Part shown: positions 1-6,632 of the stretch, one piece after another
How positions within the stretch are numbered: position 1 is the first letter of the stretch
Layout of the letters: every line of letters starts with the position of its first letter
Source of the DNA: an uncultured Treponema sp.
GTDB lineage: Bacteria; Spirochaetota; Spirochaetia; Treponematales; Treponemataceae
Direction of reading: 5' to 3'
NCBI GenBank assembly: GCA_937923945.1
Contig: CALDWC010000181.1
Span: 1 to 11,726, forward strand
Length of the DNA stretch: 11,726 nucleotides
Notes under the pieces: generated by a model
Seen by the model: the letters and a program-made list of their open reading frames with translations, nothing else
What the model was told of the DNA's origin: nothing
Database searches by the model: none
Position numbers and translations under genes: made by a program

Positions 1-184
1 AGTGTAAAGTACTATAAAGCGGCAGTATTACCGGCTATACACTGACACTTTAAGGCGCTATACAGAGGCAGTTTAAAGTACTATAAAGCGACACTTTAAA
101 GCGCTATACACTGATACTCTTAAGCGCTATACAGCGCCTCTCTTAAGTACTATACAGCGCCTCTCTTACGCGCTATACAGTGGC
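1..184. repeat. Tandem array of eight 23-bp direct repeats
   Basis: Eight head-to-tail units of exactly 23 bp start at 1, 24, 47, 70, 93, 116, 139 and 162, and a five-base fragment of a ninth unit (ACTCT) follows. Positions T3, T5, A7, CTATA at 12-16, A18 and G21 are the same in all eight units. Positions 9-12 read GTAC in three units and GCGC in four, so the small palindrome is kept while its centre changes; only unit 2 (CGGC) breaks it. There are no spacers, and 23 is not a multiple of three, so this is neither a CRISPR array nor a coding repeat. The array probably continues to the left of the window. It could be a minisatellite or an iteron-like protein-binding array; no function can be assigned. 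Confidence 0.9.
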
Positions 185-306
185 ACTCTCCAAAAACACG
201 CACCCTTTTCAAAATAATCAAAAATATCTTTGCCTCGCCATCGTTTATCTATCGGCTTTTTTTAAATTATGAAAATTGATTTCCGAAGTAAATTGGTATT
301 TAATAC
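185..306. other. AT-rich spacer with no recognised feature
   Basis: About 120 bp between the repeat array and the promoter at 307. It is AT-rich and contains a T7 run near 250-256, but no convincing hairpin precedes that run. I see no gene, RNA or repeat here. Confidence 0.6.
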
Positions 307-335
307 TTGACAAAATAATGTTTTTATGATATAGT
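307..335 (+). promoter_or_regulatory. Sigma70-type promoter upstream of the chemotaxis receptor
   Basis: A perfect -35 box TTGACA lies at 307-312, followed by a 17-bp spacer and a -10 box TATAGT at 330-335 (5 of 6 to consensus). Transcription would start near 342 and give a leader of about 280 nt before the receptor start at 626. It is the best match to consensus in the window and does not resemble a flagellar sigma28 promoter. Confidence 0.75.
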
Positions 336-370
336 ATCCCCGCTACTTATTAAATATATTAAACAAAACG

Positions 371-510
371 GTAGCATGAGGAAACGCTGATTAAAGGTTT
401 GACGCCGTTTACCGGCAACTTTGCGAAGCAAAGTTTTTTGCAGAAGCAAAGTTTTGAAAGATGCCCTCAATTCTCGACTGAATTAATCAGTGCCTCGTTA
501 AGTATGCTGC
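371..510 (+). ncRNA. Candidate structured leader RNA or small inverted-repeat element
   Basis: The segment can fold into a long closing stem. Bases 371-377 pair with 504-510 (one G-U), 378-381 with 493-496, and 385-394 with 483-492 (one G-U), interrupted by a 3-nt bulge on the left and a 7-nt bulge on the right. Two local hairpins lie inside: GCCG 404-407 with CGGC 413-416, and a perfect 8-bp stem AACTTTGC 417-424 with GCAAAGTT 428-435 around a GAA loop. The tract GAAGCAAAGTTTT occurs at 426-438 and again downstream near 443-456. It matches no riboswitch class I know. It could be a cis-acting leader, an independent small RNA, or a MITE-like repeat. Confidence 0.4.
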
Positions 511-612
511 TCATATTTAGATTAAGGCGAGCCTGTAAAAGCCGAAGTTTTTAGAAAGCTCCCGACTAAAAATGCGCAATGAGTTTACTTTTCAAATAAC
601 CGCAAGATGGTT

Positions 613-618
613 AAGGAG
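613..618 (+). promoter_or_regulatory. Ribosome binding site that fixes the receptor start
   Basis: AAGGAG at 613-618 lies 7 nt before the ATG at 626. The in-frame ATG at 572 has no Shine-Dalgarno sequence before it and sits at the edge of an inverted repeat (TTTTTAG 548-554 with CTAAAAA 566-572), so 626 is taken as the start. Confidence 0.85.
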
Positions 619-625
619 TTATAAC

Positions 626-2728
626 ATGAAAAAGAAAAGGCGCTTTTCCATCCGCATTCGGATGGTGCTTATTTTCGGAGGATTGGTTTTCGCGGGATTA
701 TCGATTTTGGATGTGCTGGCGATAGAGCAAGCTCGCAGCGGAATTAAGGAGCGGGTTGAAGCACATTTGAGCGATAAAGCGGAGGATACCGCACGCTTGC
801 TTGAAGCCTCCATACTTCAATGGTATAATTACCTTGAGGCGTTGACTTTACAGCAAATTTTGCACGATCCCACTATAAACTACCACGAAAAAGCCGCTTT
901 TCTTAAAAACCTTGCCGATAAAGATGAAAGTATTGTCAACTATATTATCGTCGATACAAAGGGAATACGCTATCTCCCGGACGGAAGCACACTTGACGTT
1001 TCGTCTACGCAATGGTTTAAGGATTCGGATAACGGCAAAAAAAAGGTATGTTCCTCTCCTTTTTTCAGTTTAGCCACCGGTAAATTGGTTTTAATGATGG
1101 CAGTTCCCATTTTAGATACCAATAATCAGGTACTCGCAATTCTCGGAGCAGCTATGGATGGGTTTACGCTCAGTGACGATGTGGAGACGATTACCGTCGG
1201 TAAAAGCGGCAGCTGTTTTATCATCGATGAAGAAGGCGTTCTCATTGCAAGCAAAATGCGTGACTTAGTTCAAAAACGCTTTAATCCCGTTGAAGATGCA
1301 AAAACAAACGCGGAATACGCTTCGATTGCCTCCTTTGTTGAAAACGCGATTGAAAATGATAAAACGGTTATCAATTATTATGAATTTGCAGGATCAAAAA
1401 ATATCGGATGTATGGCTCATATTGCATTGACTGATTGGCATGTTTTTGTGCAAGCTCCGGTTGATGAGTTTTTAGGGACAATAAATAAAATGAAGCGCCA
1501 CATCAGTATTATCGCTTGGATAATGCAAATTACGACGATTGCACTTGTTCTTATCTCGACCCGCCGCATTGTAAAGCCGATTAATCGCACCGTTACCGCA
1601 CTTAAAAATATTGCGCAAGGGGACGGAGATCTCACGGTGAGACTTCCGGTAAGAGGCAACGACGAAATTGCCGATATGGCGGAATACTTTAACGAGACAA
1701 TTTCCAAAATTGCCGATTCGGTTCGTGCAGTCGGGCAAAACATCGACGCGATGCAGGAAATCGGAAGTGAGCTTTCAAGTAATATGACGGAAACGGCGTC
1801 TTCGGTAAATCAAATCAGCGCAAATATCGAAGGCGTTAAGGCACAGGCGATGACACAAGCGGCGAGCGTCACCGAAACAGGCGCAACGCTGGAAGAAATT
1901 ATCAATACTATCAAAAACTTAAACGGCAGCATTGAAACGCAAGCCGCTTCCGTTGCACAATCTTCATCGTCAATAGAAGAAATGGTTGCAAATATTGCAT
2001 CAATTACGCAGTCAATTTCAAAAGCAAATAATGCAATCGTTCGTTTGGACGGAACAACCGCAAACGGACAAGAAGCCGTCGGAGCTGCCTATGAAATCGT
2101 GAAAAAAATCTCTGAAGCTTCAGGCGGTTTAATTGAGGCGAGCAATATTATTCAAAATATTGCAAGTCAAACAAACCTTTTAGCAATGAATGCTGCTATC
2201 GAAGCGGCACATGCGGGAGACGCCGGCAAAGGGTTTGCCGTTGTTGCGGATGAAATCCGTAAACTTGCAGAAGAATCTTCAACGCAGGGAAAGACAATTA
2301 CCGCTTCTTTAAAGGAATTGGGAAACAATATTATCGATTTGAACGAAAAAGCTGCCGTAGTAGCCCAAAATTTTGATGTGATAGCATCACTTTCCAGCGA
2401 AGTAAAAAATTCAAGTGAAACGGTTGGAGCTGCAATGCGAGAACAAGAAAACGGCAGTCGTGAAGTTTTGGGCGCTATCAAAAACATCAATTCGGTAACT
2501 TCCGAAGTAAAGGATGATTCCGAAGAAATGCTCCGCGGCGGTGAACAGATTGCAGAAGAAATGCGAAAGTTGGATAATCTCACCCGCATTATTACCGATA
2601 GCATGAATGAAATGGCAGCGGGTGCCGTGCAGATAAATAACGCTGTTGCTGAAGTAAACGAGATTACGCAAAAAAATAAACGCGCGATTGAAAACTTAAG
2701 TGCAGAAGTCGGAAAGTTTAAAATATGA
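626..2728 (+). CDS. Methyl-accepting chemotaxis protein with a periplasmic Cache-like sensor
   Basis: A transmembrane chemoreceptor of 700 residues that would pass ligand binding to CheA/CheW in the inner membrane. A basic N-terminus (MKKKRRF) leads into a first membrane segment at about 13-33. The periplasmic sensor spans about 34-290 and resembles a double-Cache fold. The second membrane segment is at about 292-311, a HAMP domain at about 313-365, and the signalling domain at about 400-690. The cytoplasmic tip carries NLLAMNAAIEAAHAG at 517-531 followed by GFAVVADEIRKLAEES, the conserved receptor hairpin. In the sensor, the usual Arg-x-Trp-aromatic stretch of amino-acid-binding Cache domains reads T128-Q-W-F, so the arginine is absent and the ligand cannot be guessed. 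There is no C-terminal CheR-tethering pentapeptide. The gene has its own promoter and terminator and no che gene nearby, so it is a stand-alone receptor. Confidence 0.96.
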   Translation: MKKKRRFSIRIRMVLIFGGLVFAGLSILDVLAIEQARSGIKERVEAHLSDKAEDTARLLEASILQWYNYLEALTLQQILHDPTINYHEKAAFLKNLADKDESIVNYIIVDTKGIRYLPDGSTLDVSSTQWFKDSDNGKKKVCSSPFFSLATGKLVLMMAVPILDTNNQVLAILGAAMDGFTLSDDVETITVGKSGSCFIIDEEGVLIASKMRDLVQKRFNPVEDAKTNAEYASIASFVENAIENDKTVINYYEFAGSKNIGCMAHIALTDWHVFVQAPVDEFLGTINKMKRHISIIAWIMQITTIALVLISTRRIVKPINRTVTALKNIAQGDGDLTVRLPVRGNDEIADMAEYFNETISKIADSVRAVGQNIDAMQEIGSELSSNMTETASSVNQISANIEGVKAQAMTQAASVTETGATLEEIINTIKNLNGSIETQAASVAQSSSSIEEMVANIASITQSISKANNAIVRLDGTTANGQEAVGAAYEIVKKISEASGGLIEASNIIQNIASQTNLLAMNAAIEAAHAGDAGKGFAVVADEIRKLAEESSTQGKTITASLKELGNNIIDLNEKAAVVAQNFDVIASLSSEVKNSSETVGAAMREQENGSREVLGAIKNINSVTSEVKDDSEEMLRGGEQIAEEMRKLDNLTRIITDSMNEMAAGAVQINNAVAEVNEITQKNKRAIENLSAEVGKFKI

Positions 2729-2735
2729 TGTACAT

Positions 2736-2757
2736 ACGGGATAAAAGCCCGTTTTTT
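2736..2757 (+). terminator. Intrinsic terminator of the chemotaxis receptor gene
   Basis: A 5-bp perfect stem ACGGG (2736-2740) with CCCGT (2748-2752) and a 7-nt loop runs directly into a run of six T (2752-2757). It lies 7 bp after the receptor stop codon. The stem is short but GC-rich and well placed. Confidence 0.7.
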
Positions 2758-2808
2758 CAGCTATCACTGTTATACGATGATTTGTTTTTAATAATTCTAA
2801 AAAATTTA

Positions 2809-2837
2809 TTGACTTTCTTGATAGAATATGATAAACT
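2809..2837 (+). promoter_or_regulatory. Probable promoter of the YjiH-family gene
   Basis: TTGACT at 2809-2814 (5 of 6 to consensus), a 17-bp spacer, then TAAACT at 2832-2837 (4 of 6). Transcription would start near 2844, giving a very short leader of about 25 nt. Its position right after the upstream terminator supports it; the -10 box is only fair. Confidence 0.5.
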
Positions 2838-2867
2838 ATCGATATATTTTTGGAGGTAAGGATTATC

Positions 2868-4232
2868 ATGGAAGATATAGAAAAAGAAACAATAAGCGTC
2901 GGACAAATTCTGAAATTCGTCATTCCGTCAATTGTCGGTGTACTGTTGTTAATGACACCGTTCAAATTGAATGGAGCTTCGACCGTTATGGTTTCGGTTA
3001 TTTCCAAGCTGATTAACAAAGGAATCAACGCGGTTGTACCGATTTATATTCCCGTGTTGATTGTGATAACGATTTCATGTGCGCTTACCCTTATCTACAA
3101 AATTGCAAAACCTGCATGTATCGAAAAAAGTGAGTTGCTAAAACGGATATGCGGTGTTTCTTGGTTTTGGGTTATTTCCCGTTTTATCGGACTGATTCTC
3201 GCTTATATGACGGCATTCAAATGGGGACCGGAAATTTTATGGGGAGAAAACACGGGCGGTCTTATTCTCTTTGATTTGATAGGCGGTCTGTTTACTATTT
3301 TCTTGACGGCAGGTTTTATTTTACCGTTTTTGACGGAGTTCGGTTTACTCGAGTATGTCGGCGTTTTTTTAACAGCGGTAATGCGCCCGCTCTTCCATCT
3401 GCCCGGACGCTCTGCAGTAGACTGCGTCGCTTCGTGGGTAGGGGACGGTACCATTGGCGTTGCGCTCACCAACAAACAATACGAAGAAGGGTACTATAGT
3501 GCGCGAGAAGCGGCGGTTATTGCCACGACATTCTCTGCGGTTTCAATCACCTTTTGTTTGGTTGTTTTGGAAAATGTCGGGCTTACCGATTATTTTGCAC
3601 AATATTATTTAACGGTCTGTGTTGCCGGTGTGGTTTCTGCGATTATAATTCCGCGCCTTCCGCCGCTTTCTCTAAAAAAGGATACCTATTTAACGGCACA
3701 ACCGAATATAAAAGGCGAAACAATTCCACAAGGGTTTACCCGTCATCAGTGGGGATTGCAGCTTGCCGTCAAAAAAGCCGAATCAAACGGTAATCCCGCA
3801 CAATTTATCAAGAACGGCACAAAAACCGTTTTAGATTTATGGCTGGGTGTTGTACCGATTATCATGGCGGCCGGAACATTGGCGCTGGTTGTATCCGAGG
3901 CAACTCCGATTTTTACGTGGCTCGGAAAACCTTTTGAACCGATTTTTAATTTGTTGCGCGTTCCCGAAGCGGCTGCGGCAAGTGCTACCATGGTTGTCGG
4001 TTTTGCCGATATGGTGGTGCCGTCAATTTTAGCGGCAACGATTCAGTCACCAATGACTCGATTTATTGTTGCGGCGGTTTCGGTTACGCAACTTTTGTAT
4101 ATGTCGGAAACCGGCGCCGTTATTTTAGGTTCAAAACTGCCGGTAAACTTAGCCGATCTTTTTGTCATTTTTTTGGAAAGAACGATTATTTCCATTCCGG
4201 TTGTCGTCGCAATGGCGCATCTGTTTTTTTAG
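2868..4232 (+). CDS. YjiH-family membrane protein with nucleoside-recognition (Gate) domain
   Basis: A polytopic inner-membrane protein of 454 residues, about the usual length for the YjiH family. Hydrophobic segments run through most of it, for example near 10-30, 55-80, 100-120, 135-160, 200-225, 240-260, 320-340 and 420-454. The block PGRSAVDCVASWVGDG at 179-194, followed by a small-residue-rich helix, is the hallmark of the Gate/nucleoside-recognition fold also seen in concentrative nucleoside transporters and spore-maturation proteins. A second such block is EAAAASATMVVGFADMVVPS. The natural substrate of YjiH proteins is not established, so transport is inferred only. The ATG at 2868 is preferred: GGAGG at 2852-2856 lies 11 nt before it, whereas an in-frame TTG at 2850 would overlap that site and has none of its own. 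The gene is monocistronic and no clear terminator follows. Confidence 0.87.
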   Translation: MEDIEKETISVGQILKFVIPSIVGVLLLMTPFKLNGASTVMVSVISKLINKGINAVVPIYIPVLIVITISCALTLIYKIAKPACIEKSELLKRICGVSWFWVISRFIGLILAYMTAFKWGPEILWGENTGGLILFDLIGGLFTIFLTAGFILPFLTEFGLLEYVGVFLTAVMRPLFHLPGRSAVDCVASWVGDGTIGVALTNKQYEEGYYSAREAAVIATTFSAVSITFCLVVLENVGLTDYFAQYYLTVCVAGVVSAIIIPRLPPLSLKKDTYLTAQPNIKGETIPQGFTRHQWGLQLAVKKAESNGNPAQFIKNGTKTVLDLWLGVVPIIMAAGTLALVVSEATPIFTWLGKPFEPIFNLLRVPEAAAASATMVVGFADMVVPSILAATIQSPMTRFIVAAVSVTQLLYMSETGAVILGSKLPVNLADLFVIFLERTIISIPVVVAMAHLFF

Positions 4233-4276
4233 CGGTCGGCTATATTGATTTCGGATAAATCGGGAAGTCGGTGGCG

Positions 4277-4303
4277 ATGCGGTGGAATTTTATAAAATCG
4301 CAT
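4277..4303. repeat. Nested inverted repeat after the YjiH-family gene
   Basis: The perfect 12-bp palindrome ATTTTATAAAAT at 4287-4298 is enclosed by ATGCG (4277-4281) and CGCAT (4299-4303). No T run follows, so it is a poor intrinsic terminator. It may be a protein-binding site or a 3'-end structure for the upstream transcript. Confidence 0.45.
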
Positions 4304-4306
4304 TAC

Positions 4307-4335
4307 TTGAAACTTTCGATAGTATCGCATATACT
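4307..4335 (+). promoter_or_regulatory. Distal promoter of the glycan operon, with a palindrome in its spacer
   Basis: TTGAAA at 4307-4312 and TATACT at 4330-4335 (each 5 of 6 to consensus) are separated by 17 bp. The spacer contains the perfect dyad CGATAGTATCG at 4317-4327, placed exactly where a repressor or a spacer-binding activator would act. Transcription would start near 4342, about 116 nt before wzt. Confidence 0.55.
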
Positions 4336-4351
4336 AATGTTCATGTAACTT

Positions 4352-4431
4352 ATTTTTGCATTGATGTTTTTTATTGCTGACAAGTGTCGTAATATTGACG
4401 TAACGTGTGAGCTAAATTGTAATGCAAAAAT
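4352..4431. repeat. 11-bp inverted repeat flanking the proximal wzt promoter
   Basis: ATTTTTGCATT at 4352-4362 is repeated in perfect inverted form as AATGCAAAAAT at 4421-4431, 58 bp apart. The right arm overlaps the end of the proximal -10 box and the predicted start site. This suits either a looping operator pair or a stem in transcripts from the distal promoter. Confidence 0.5.
4395..4423 (+). promoter_or_regulatory. Proximal promoter of the glycan operon
   Basis: TTGACG at 4395-4400 (5 of 6), a 17-bp spacer, and TGTAAT at 4418-4423 (5 of 6). The start site would be near 4430, giving a leader under 30 nt. Only a weak Shine-Dalgarno element (TTTGGA, 4445-4450) precedes the wzt ATG. Confidence 0.5.
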
Positions 4432-4457
4432 TTACGGTTTTGGATTTGGAATAAAAT

Positions 4458-5735
4458 ATGAGTGATACGGTAATAAAAATAGAGCATCTTTCAAAGATGT
4501 ATAAACTGGGCGTTATCAATAACGGAACGCTCTTCCGCGATATGCAAAGCTGGTGGGCGTTAAAACGCGGCAAAGAAGACCCCCATGCGAAAATCGGTGC
4601 GGATAAGTATGAAGGCAGCGACACCGAATTTTGGGCGTTGAAAGATTTGAACTTTGAAATTAAACAAGGCGACCGTATCGGCATTATCGGAAAAAACGGA
4701 GCGGGAAAAAGCACCTTGCTCAAAATACTTTCACGAATTACGACGCCGACGGAAGGTACGGTAAAAATTCGTGGTAAGGTGTCGAGTCTTTTGGAAGTGG
4801 GCACAGGCTTTCACGGCGAGCTGACCGGACGTGAGAACATTTACCTGAACGGCTCAATTCTCGGTATGAAAAAACGGGAAATTGACCGCAAGCTCGACGA
4901 AATTATTGACTTTTCCGGTATTGAAAAACACATTGACACGCCGGTGAAACGCTACTCGAGCGGTATGTATGTGCGTCTTGCCTTTGCCGTCGCCGCCCAT
5001 TTGGATAGCGACATCCTCATTGCGGATGAAGTACTCGCCGTCGGCGATGCCGAATTTCAAAAAAAAGCAATCGGTAAAATGAGCGACCTTTCTACGAGTC
5101 AAGGGCGGACGGTGCTGTTCGTCAGTCATAACATGGTGGCGGTGAAGGGACTTTGTAACAAAGGGGTGATATTGGAAAAAGGCAAACTTAAGTTTCAAAG
5201 CGACCGTATCGATGAGGCGATTGATTTTTATCAAAATGCCGGAGCTTTTGAAAAGTCGCAGAGCGAGTGGATAAATGACGGCGAGATACGGAGTAATTTT
5301 TTTGCTCCTGAAAAAATGTATATAGTGGATAACAATAATGAAAAAATTGCTTCATTTACACGCGTCCAAAAAAATATCCGCTTGGTGATTGAAGCTGATA
5401 TACGGGAAAAGAATCCGCTAATGAATTTTGGTGTTTCATTTGTAAATCAAGCTCATCAGACAGTTTTTACCACATGGGTAAGAGATATAAATCCGGAACA
5501 AAATTTTGCGACAGGCAAAAATAAATTTTTTTTTACTATCCCGAATGACATCTTAAATATCGGTAAATATAGAGCAATAATGTCGGCAGGCGTTCATCAT
5601 ATATCTTATATAGTATATCCGAATGCAGAACCGTTTATCAGTTTTGAAGTTACTGGTACTATCGGGACTGATTTTGGTGATGATACACGAGATGGATGTA
5701 TAGTACCACTCATAAAATGGAATAATGCGATATGA
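4458..5735 (+). CDS. wzt: Wzt-type ABC transporter ATP-binding protein for polysaccharide export
   Basis: The cytoplasmic ATPase of a Wzm/Wzt-type exporter, which moves a finished undecaprenyl-linked glycan across the inner membrane. It has 425 residues. The ATPase half shows Walker A GKNGAGKST at 78-86, signature YSSGM at 166-170, Walker B ILIADE with D190-E191, and the H-loop histidine H224. Residues about 280-420 form a beta-rich extension matching the Wzt C-terminal domain, which in family members recognises the terminal cap of the glycan; its sequence is therefore expected to be strain-specific. Sampled 60-base blocks average about 50% GC over the ATPase half and about 33% over the C-terminal half. 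No wzm permease gene lies upstream, its usual place. A T9 tract occurs at 5526-5534. The stop overlaps the next start by 4 nt (ATGA). Confidence 0.93.
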   Translation: MSDTVIKIEHLSKMYKLGVINNGTLFRDMQSWWALKRGKEDPHAKIGADKYEGSDTEFWALKDLNFEIKQGDRIGIIGKNGAGKSTLLKILSRITTPTEGTVKIRGKVSSLLEVGTGFHGELTGRENIYLNGSILGMKKREIDRKLDEIIDFSGIEKHIDTPVKRYSSGMYVRLAFAVAAHLDSDILIADEVLAVGDAEFQKKAIGKMSDLSTSQGRTVLFVSHNMVAVKGLCNKGVILEKGKLKFQSDRIDEAIDFYQNAGAFEKSQSEWINDGEIRSNFFAPEKMYIVDNNNEKIASFTRVQKNIRLVIEADIREKNPLMNFGVSFVNQAHQTVFTTWVRDINPEQNFATGKNKFFFTIPNDILNIGKYRAIMSAGVHHISYIVYPNAEPFISFEVTGTIGTDFGDDTRDGCIVPLIKWNNAI

Positions 5736-6619
5736 AAAAAAAGGCAGCAATAGTAACCGGCGGGACTGCAAATGATGTACCTGCAATGGCATGTCTTGTG
5801 ATGAACATAAAAGATACAAATCCAAATCTTGCTGACGAAGTAGTAATTTATCATGACGGCATTTCCAAAAAAGATCAACGGCTAATAAACGAAATCTTTC
5901 CAACGCGATTTATTTTGTACGAGTCGCCGTTTGCTGATGTAAAAGATTTTGGGAGTGTCGTAACAAATTATTTTAGCCCGATGGTGTTTTGTAAATATGA
6001 GTGCTTTAAACTTTTGGATGAGTACGAGTGTGTTGTATGGACAGATTATGATGTGGTGATTTTGCAAGATTTGTCGGAGTTGAAAATTAGAGTAGCAAAT
6101 GGAATTAGAATGGATATTTCAAAAGGAAGCCATGTATTAGAATCTTTTCGTGGTAATGTTGATCAGCTTTTAAATGAATACGATCTTAGTACTGAAGGTG
6201 TTAGTATGGGTATATTTTGTTTATTTGACAATCTTGCGAACTCCAAACTTATTTATGAATTTTGCATCAAAACAACGAAGAAATTATCATCTTATTTGTT
6301 TTTACCTGAACAGGCAATTATTAATTTAATGATACAGAAGTTTGCCTTAGAGCTTAGAACTAATAATTTGTTGGGTAAAAAATATACGGCACACCCTATT
6401 CATGACAAACATGTACAAAATATTAAAATATTTCATGCATATGGACAGCCTAAATTTTGGAATGGTTTGTACAATGGAATTTGGGAAAAGAATTATAGAA
6501 AATGGATTAAAATGGGCGGTACGCCGTATGAACATAGAACACTTACGGGAAAAATACGTGCCGTATTAAGACGATGTTATTCTATTAAAGCTATTCGCAA
6601 AATTATAAAAACTAAGTAA
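5732..6619 (+). CDS. Glycosyltransferase, GT8-like
   Basis: A 295-residue protein that most resembles retaining GT8-type glycosyltransferases (GT-A fold, nucleotide-sugar donor, divalent metal). The metal/donor motif is D105-Y-D107 in the context WTDYDVV, after a block about the length of the nucleotide-binding half. A second typical feature is the late histidine block IFHAYGQPKFW with H235, equivalent to the metal-ligand histidine near the C-terminus of this family. The tail after about 270 is strongly basic (KIRAVLRR, IRKIIKTK), which suggests peripheral attachment to the inner membrane. It starts inside the wzt stop codon (4-nt overlap), so its translation is probably coupled. An A8 tract covers codons 2-4. 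Acceptor and sugar donor cannot be told; family assignment is moderately sure. Confidence 0.75.
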   Translation: MKKKAAIVTGGTANDVPAMACLVMNIKDTNPNLADEVVIYHDGISKKDQRLINEIFPTRFILYESPFADVKDFGSVVTNYFSPMVFCKYECFKLLDEYECVVWTDYDVVILQDLSELKIRVANGIRMDISKGSHVLESFRGNVDQLLNEYDLSTEGVSMGIFCLFDNLANSKLIYEFCIKTTKKLSSYLFLPEQAIINLMIQKFALELRTNNLLGKKYTAHPIHDKHVQNIKIFHAYGQPKFWNGLYNGIWEKNYRKWIKMGGTPYEHRTLTGKIRAVLRRCYSIKAIRKIIKTK

Positions 6620-6632
6620 AGGACGATATACA

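Noticed and set aside
1..184. CRISPR array
   Set aside because: The units abut directly with no spacers, and no cas-like gene is nearby.
225..262. Terminator for an upstream gene at the T7 run near 250
   Set aside because: Only a 3-bp GCC/GGC pairing could be found before the run, too weak for an intrinsic terminator.
371..510. Cyclic-di-GMP or other known riboswitch in front of the chemoreceptor
   Set aside because: The conserved motifs of the known classes were not found; only generic stems are present.
572..625. Upstream in-frame ATG for the chemoreceptor at 572
   Set aside because: No Shine-Dalgarno precedes it. The ATG at 626 has AAGGAG at 7-nt spacing and gives a normal basic N-terminus before the first membrane helix.
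1417..2671. Open frames on the - strand inside the chemoreceptor gene, and similar ones under the other genes
   Set aside because: They lie opposite well-supported genes, have no recognisable domains or ribosome sites, and follow the codon pattern of the + strand gene.
2850..2867. TTG start six codons upstream for the YjiH-family gene
   Set aside because: That TTG overlaps the GGAGG that serves the ATG at 2868 and has no ribosome site of its own.
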